Positions 62,501 through 64,000 of a stretch of 64,000 bases of DNA are shown in pieces. The translations under genes were made by a program, and so were the position numbers. Under the pieces are notes generated by a model. It was given only the letters and a program-made list of their open reading frames with translations. It searched no databases and was not told where the DNA came from. How positions within the stretch are numbered: the first letter of the stretch is position 1; the number at the start of each line of letters is the position of its first letter. Origin of the DNA: VRUE01 sp963819755 (lineage in GTDB: Bacteria; Actinomycetota; Thermoleophilia; Solirubrobacterales; 70-9); contig CAWFXB010000001.1 of NCBI GenBank assembly GCA_963819755.1, forward strand, positions 992,001 through 1,056,000. The letters run 5' to 3'.

Positions 62501-64000
62501 ACAGCGACGCGAGCGTCGCGGTGAGCGAGCCGGTGGCTGCACGGCGCGTCGGAGCGCGGACGAGACCAGCGAAGAGCGGGGGCAGGGCGCCGGCCTTCGC
62601 GAGTGCCCTGAGGCCGGTGGGATCGAGCTGCGCGGCCAGCACGTTGGCGCGGTCGGCGGCCAGGGCCTCGTCGAAGAGAGCCAAGCCGTCCTCGTCGGCG
62701 AGAGGCTCGATCCCACCACGCCTCATCCGCTCCGCGTCGGCCTCGCGGACGCCTCCTTCGCCGCCCACCTGATGCTCCCACAGCCCCCAGGAGATCGAGC
62801 TCGCCGGCCGGCCTTCGGCACGGAGATCTTGCGCCAGCGCATCGAGGAAGGCATTCGCCGCTGCGTAGTTGCCCTGCCCCGGGGAGGCAAGGGTGCCGGC
62901 GATCGAGGAGAAGAGGACGAAGGCGTCGAGGTCGCAGTCCGCGGTCAGCTCGTGCAGATTCCAGGCGGCCTCCACTTTCGGCCCGAAGACCAGATCGATC
63001 TGCTCGCCGCTCATCGACTCGACCAGGCTGTCGGCGAGCAGCGTGGCGCAGTGGACCACCGCCCCCAGGGGGCGCGCGGCGTCGAGAGTGGCTCGCAGCG
63101 AGTCGCGGTCGGCAAGATCGCAGACAGCGACCTCGACTGCCGCGCCCGCATTCTCGAGCTCCCCCCGGAGGGAATCGAGCACGCGCTCCTCGCTGGTATC
63201 TCCGGCGAGGAGGAGCAGGTGCTGTGCGCCATGGTGCTCGACCAGATGGCGGGCGAGGAGCGCGCCGGAGTCGTCTGCCGCGCCGGTGATCGCGACCGTT
63301 CGCGCCGGGTCGATCCGAGCGCCGCCCTCGACGTCGACCGGGCCGAGCTTGCCGAGGCGGGGGACGAAGGGAATGCCTTCGCGCAGAGCGAGTTGGGGCT
63401 CCTCAGCGGCCAGCGCCAAAGCAGCGTCGAGCGCCGCCTCCGAAGTCTCGCTGTCATCGAGGTCGATCAGGGCGAAGCGGCCGGGATGCTCTGCCTGCGC
63501 CGAGCGGACGAGGCCCCAAATCGCCGCGACGGCGGGATCGGGGGACTCCTCCGCCAAGGCCGCCACGGCTCCGTGGGTGAGCAGGACGAGACGCTTGTCT
63601 GCCTTCGACTCGTCGGCGAGCCATTGCTGGATGGATTCGAGGGCCTCGCGGCATGCCTGGCGCGCGGCGTCGGCGGCGGGCCGTTCGGAGTCGGTCCCAA
63701 AGCGCAGCACCTCGATGTCTTCCAGAGCCTCCTCCTCCTCGAGCGGGACCTCCTGCCAACTGACTGCCAGCAGCCCTCCCCCGCCGCGCTGCGCCTGAGA
63801 GACATCCAGCCGGCGAAAGGCAAGCGAGCCGACCGAGGCGACCGGCGCTCCCTGCGCATCGGCCAGCTGCAGCTCGAATGTCTCCTCACCCATGGTCAGG
63901 CAGGCCCGGATCTCGGTCGCGCGGGTCGGGGCGAGCCCGACCTCGCGCCAGGAGAAGGGAAGGCTCGGCACCTGCTCGCCCGCCTCCAGCCCGGTCAGCA
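56511..64000 (-). CDS. Modular type I polyketide synthase, terminal gene (N-terminus beyond window)
   Basis: The frame is open to the right edge, so at least 2495 aa are seen and the N-terminus is missing. In order: end of a DH (63806-64000), KR1 (about 62560-63770), ACP1 with Ser in GFESL (near 62378), KS (60972-62204; Cys in TACSSSL, His in EAHGTGT and KSNIGHT), AT (59772-60623; GHSQGE, CAGH substrate motif), DH2 (58812-59516), KR2 (57702-58784), ACP2 (57402-57644; GLDS) and a thioesterase (56547-57359; GYSSGG Ser, Asp in VVLLD, His in GNHLTMMW). KS, AT, both ACPs and TE have their key residues. DH2 has R instead of the catalytic His and E instead of Asp. KR2 has V instead of Tyr and R instead of Lys. 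KR1 keeps K, S, Y and N, but its NADPH loop is degenerate. TE makes this the last enzyme of the line. Confidence 0.96.
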   Translation of the reverse strand, partial: LTGLEAGEQVPSLPFSWREVGLAPTRATEIRACLTMGEETFELQLADAQGAPVASVGSLAFRRLDVSQAQRGGGGLLAVSWQEVPLEEEEALEDIEVLRFGTDSERPAADAARQACREALESIQQWLADESKADKRLVLLTHGAVAALAEESPDPAVAAIWGLVRSAQAEHPGRFALIDLDDSETSEAALDAALALAAEEPQLALREGIPFVPRLGKLGPVDVEGGARIDPARTVAITGAADDSGALLARHLVEHHGAQHLLLLAGDTSEERVLDSLRGELENAGAAVEVAVCDLADRDSLRATLDAARPLGAVVHCATLLADSLVESMSGEQIDLVFGPKVEAAWNLHELTADCDLDAFVLFSSIAGTLASPGQGNYAAANAFLDALAQDLRAEGRPASSISWGLWEHQVGGEGGVREADAERMRRGGIEPLADEDGLALFDEALAADRANVLAAQLDPTGLRALAKAGALPPLFAGLVRAPTRRAATGSLTATLASLSEAERENHVLELVTSEVAVVLGYASTQDVDPERAFRELGFESLTAVELRNRLSEKTGLRLPTTVVFDHPSSASLAEFILADSTPQGARAQVAVRAQASDEPIAIVGMACRYPGGIASPEDLWRLVADGGDAIGEFPADRGWDLDGLYDQRPGNPGSSRPREGGFLADASDFDAGFFSIGPREATFMDPQERLLLESSWEALENAGVDPFSLRRSSTGVFAGVAYQDYGASPVVSSSTVSGRVSYALALEGPAITVNTACSSSLVAIHLAAQALRGGECTLALAGGVTVLSTPSVFVDLGGQLGLAADGRCKSFADAADGAGFSDGVGVLALERLADAERAGHRVHAVLRGSAVNQDGASNGLTAPNGPSQERVILQALANARLRASEVDVVEAHGTGTTLGDPIEAGALLATYGQDREAPLRLGSLKSNIGHTQAAAGVGGVIKMALAMRERTLPKTLHVDVPSTKVDWEAGQIELLTEQIPWEANGAPRRAGVSSFGASGTNAHVVLEEPPMVERTELSGDGGVGDLDGVAAGTLPGQIPLALSAKTEPALAAGAGRLASCLRANPELPLQDVAYSLVSTRAAFERRAVVLGTDRAELLSSLDALSEGRDAPRTGRGAARRRHRPVFLFPGQGPQAKEMAVGLIDSSPAFAGHIAACEEALSEHVDWSLSEILRDAEGTWLDRIDVIHPALFAVMVSLASLWGECGVTPGAVVGHSQGEIAAAYVAGALSLSDACLIVAERSKALRRISGKGGMLSVSLAPDRVLPYTEGLGDRVSLAAINGPASVVLSGDPEALAAIEADCERDGARAKAIAVDCAGHSAQIEALREELLEAFAPISPRSGQIPLHSTVTGGEIDTSEMGPEHWYRNLRQTVQLEPVVRSLLRAGRRAFVEVGPHPVLAFGVAETVEDELDNPGDAVLLSTVRRDEDDAGCFARSLAEAHANGVAVDWEAFFDGAGARRVALPTYPFQRDRYWLDSSLARTAAPGKAGETATNHPFVHSVVELAGGDGSGLLLSGNLSFQAQPWLAQRAVAGEALVPGGVFLELALQACAASGAAAVEELVLREPLILAEQGAVALQATLEGPDSEDRRRLSIHSRDEEEGAGWVCRATGLLSPDPPAAPEPLAAWPPEGDCVHAEVSLPEGESLEAERFALHPGLLELALEGAGLGEQDSGELELPREWRGVALHAKGAAGLRLVLASEGGVRRLVAYDLDGAPVIGATSLESRPLDRGEMESDRRRRSLFGIRWQAISPGEAGDPGGETVEIVPAGVDGGGLAAAAQATAEQALAHVQRWIADEERGGERLTLITHDAIAVADDEHPDLAAAAVWGLIRSAISENPGRFALIDTDGSEASEEARRAALALGAQEPQIALRAGEALIPRMTAVRADAMEGSAISPLDPASTVLIAGDVAGRGKAVADHLAAAHGVEHIRYAGPADLADPEALGRAIDSVPAEHPMRTVVYVPVDDDALRARIEAAWRLHELTAEPEGSRLLVFSSVAGLLGGTGQASVAACSAFLDALTLYRRGLGLSGASISWGPWAGDEAPRDAVVPLSQEDSLALFDTALEFDMPLLAPVRFGSARLRGMGEAGVLPAILRELTSVRPRHRPEALASQLAALAVEERKAAILDLLRAQIAEILGHGAAVAIDPTRPFLELGLDSVGAMEVRNRLAAAIGVQVPVSVLADQPTVQELARHVSQALDPSAPVAAGAGHPVGTFVGLLDRAREQGEIGAFLDLLTGAARYRPSFDRPLAAGDSPGVVSLADGKASPGLILISSLVAMSGPQEYARLAQGLRGRRSAIGLHLPGFAAGEPLPTDLEAFARSTAGAIQRDWGDSSFALAGYSSGGWAAHAVAASLEQLGTPAAAVVLLDTPSTSVDTAKLLEFMPTVGGERGGQLFAPPDDARLTAMAHYFQLFGEWEPEELGAPVLMVRAEEPLEVVEGQIDEMVEILRPIETVRTPGNHLTMMWEHADETARALHELLASLAKSPEERQVNAS

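Overview
The window is high-GC, gene-dense bacterial chromosome, read almost entirely from the minus strand, with short intergenic gaps and many 4- to 17-nt gene overlaps. The mix of mreBCD, lepA with two MaoC-type dehydratases next to it, a DivIVA-like protein, CtaG, SpoIIM-like and GH15 genes, an actinobacterial-style MerR/YnfA cluster and a type I PKS suggests Actinomycetota. The protein style (secreted Cys-rich family, Ala/Glu-rich housekeeping proteins) suggests class Thermoleophilia, order Solirubrobacterales. That placement is inference; no rRNA gene is present to confirm it. No gap without a gene exceeds 300 bases.

Layout. 1-4.6 kb: trpE (cut by the left edge), hisIE, era, ybeY, phoH, yqeY, tightly overlapping. 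4.6-6.0 kb: an isolated, lower-GC secreted protein with an internal duplication. 6.0-12.6 kb: murI, a DUF2269-like membrane protein, prmA, a short dnaJ, hrcA, two MaoC-fold dehydratase subunits, lepA. 12.6-21.7 kb: a GT-C-like membrane protein, murJ, rpsT (plus strand), holA, a His-rich membrane protein, comEC, comEA, cupin. 21.7-26.4 kb: leuS, SpoIIM-like protein, then a divergent MerR / Cys-protein / YnfA metal-type module and tRNA-Ala(GGC). 26.4-35.3 kb: DivIVA-like, rsfS, nadD, proA, proB, PEP-mutase-like, obgE, rpmA, rplU, rng. 35.3-43.9 kb: a cell-shape and division block with a PBP2-RodA fusion, mreD, mreC, mreB, maf, ndk, a zinc-ribbon membrane protein, a 40-aa membrane peptide and folC. 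43.9-52.4 kb: valS, clpX, a GNAT (plus), HU, an M23 peptidase, clpP, tig, a 36-aa peptide, ctaG. 52.4-55.0 kb (plus): a GH15 enzyme and two small winged-helix proteins. 55.0-64.0 kb: an alpha/beta hydrolase, a SAM methyltransferase and the terminal gene of a modular type I polyketide synthase that continues past the right edge.

How the genes work together. The mre block, the PBP2-RodA fusion, murI and murJ supply elongation peptidoglycan synthesis. Tig, ClpP, ClpX, HrcA and DnaJ form protein quality control. Era, YbeY, ObgE, RsfS, RNase G, PrmA, L21, L27, S20 and LepA concern ribosome maturation. ComEA and ComEC are DNA-uptake components.

The most unusual signals are: (i) the single-ORF fusion of a class B PBP with its SEDS polymerase; (ii) two families of palindromic repeats, one of 124 nt (three copies, one inside a coding region) and one of 55 nt that sits in-frame, in the same reading frame, inside both folC and comEC; (iii) a MerR-controlled operon with a perfect operator in a 19-bp spacer, whose first gene needs a -1 shift exactly at a canonical slippery heptamer; (iv) two genes whose only plausible start is CTG in a CTGA overlap; (v) a DnaJ lacking both the zinc finger and one substrate domain; (vi) a terminal PKS module whose DH and KR have both lost catalytic residues.
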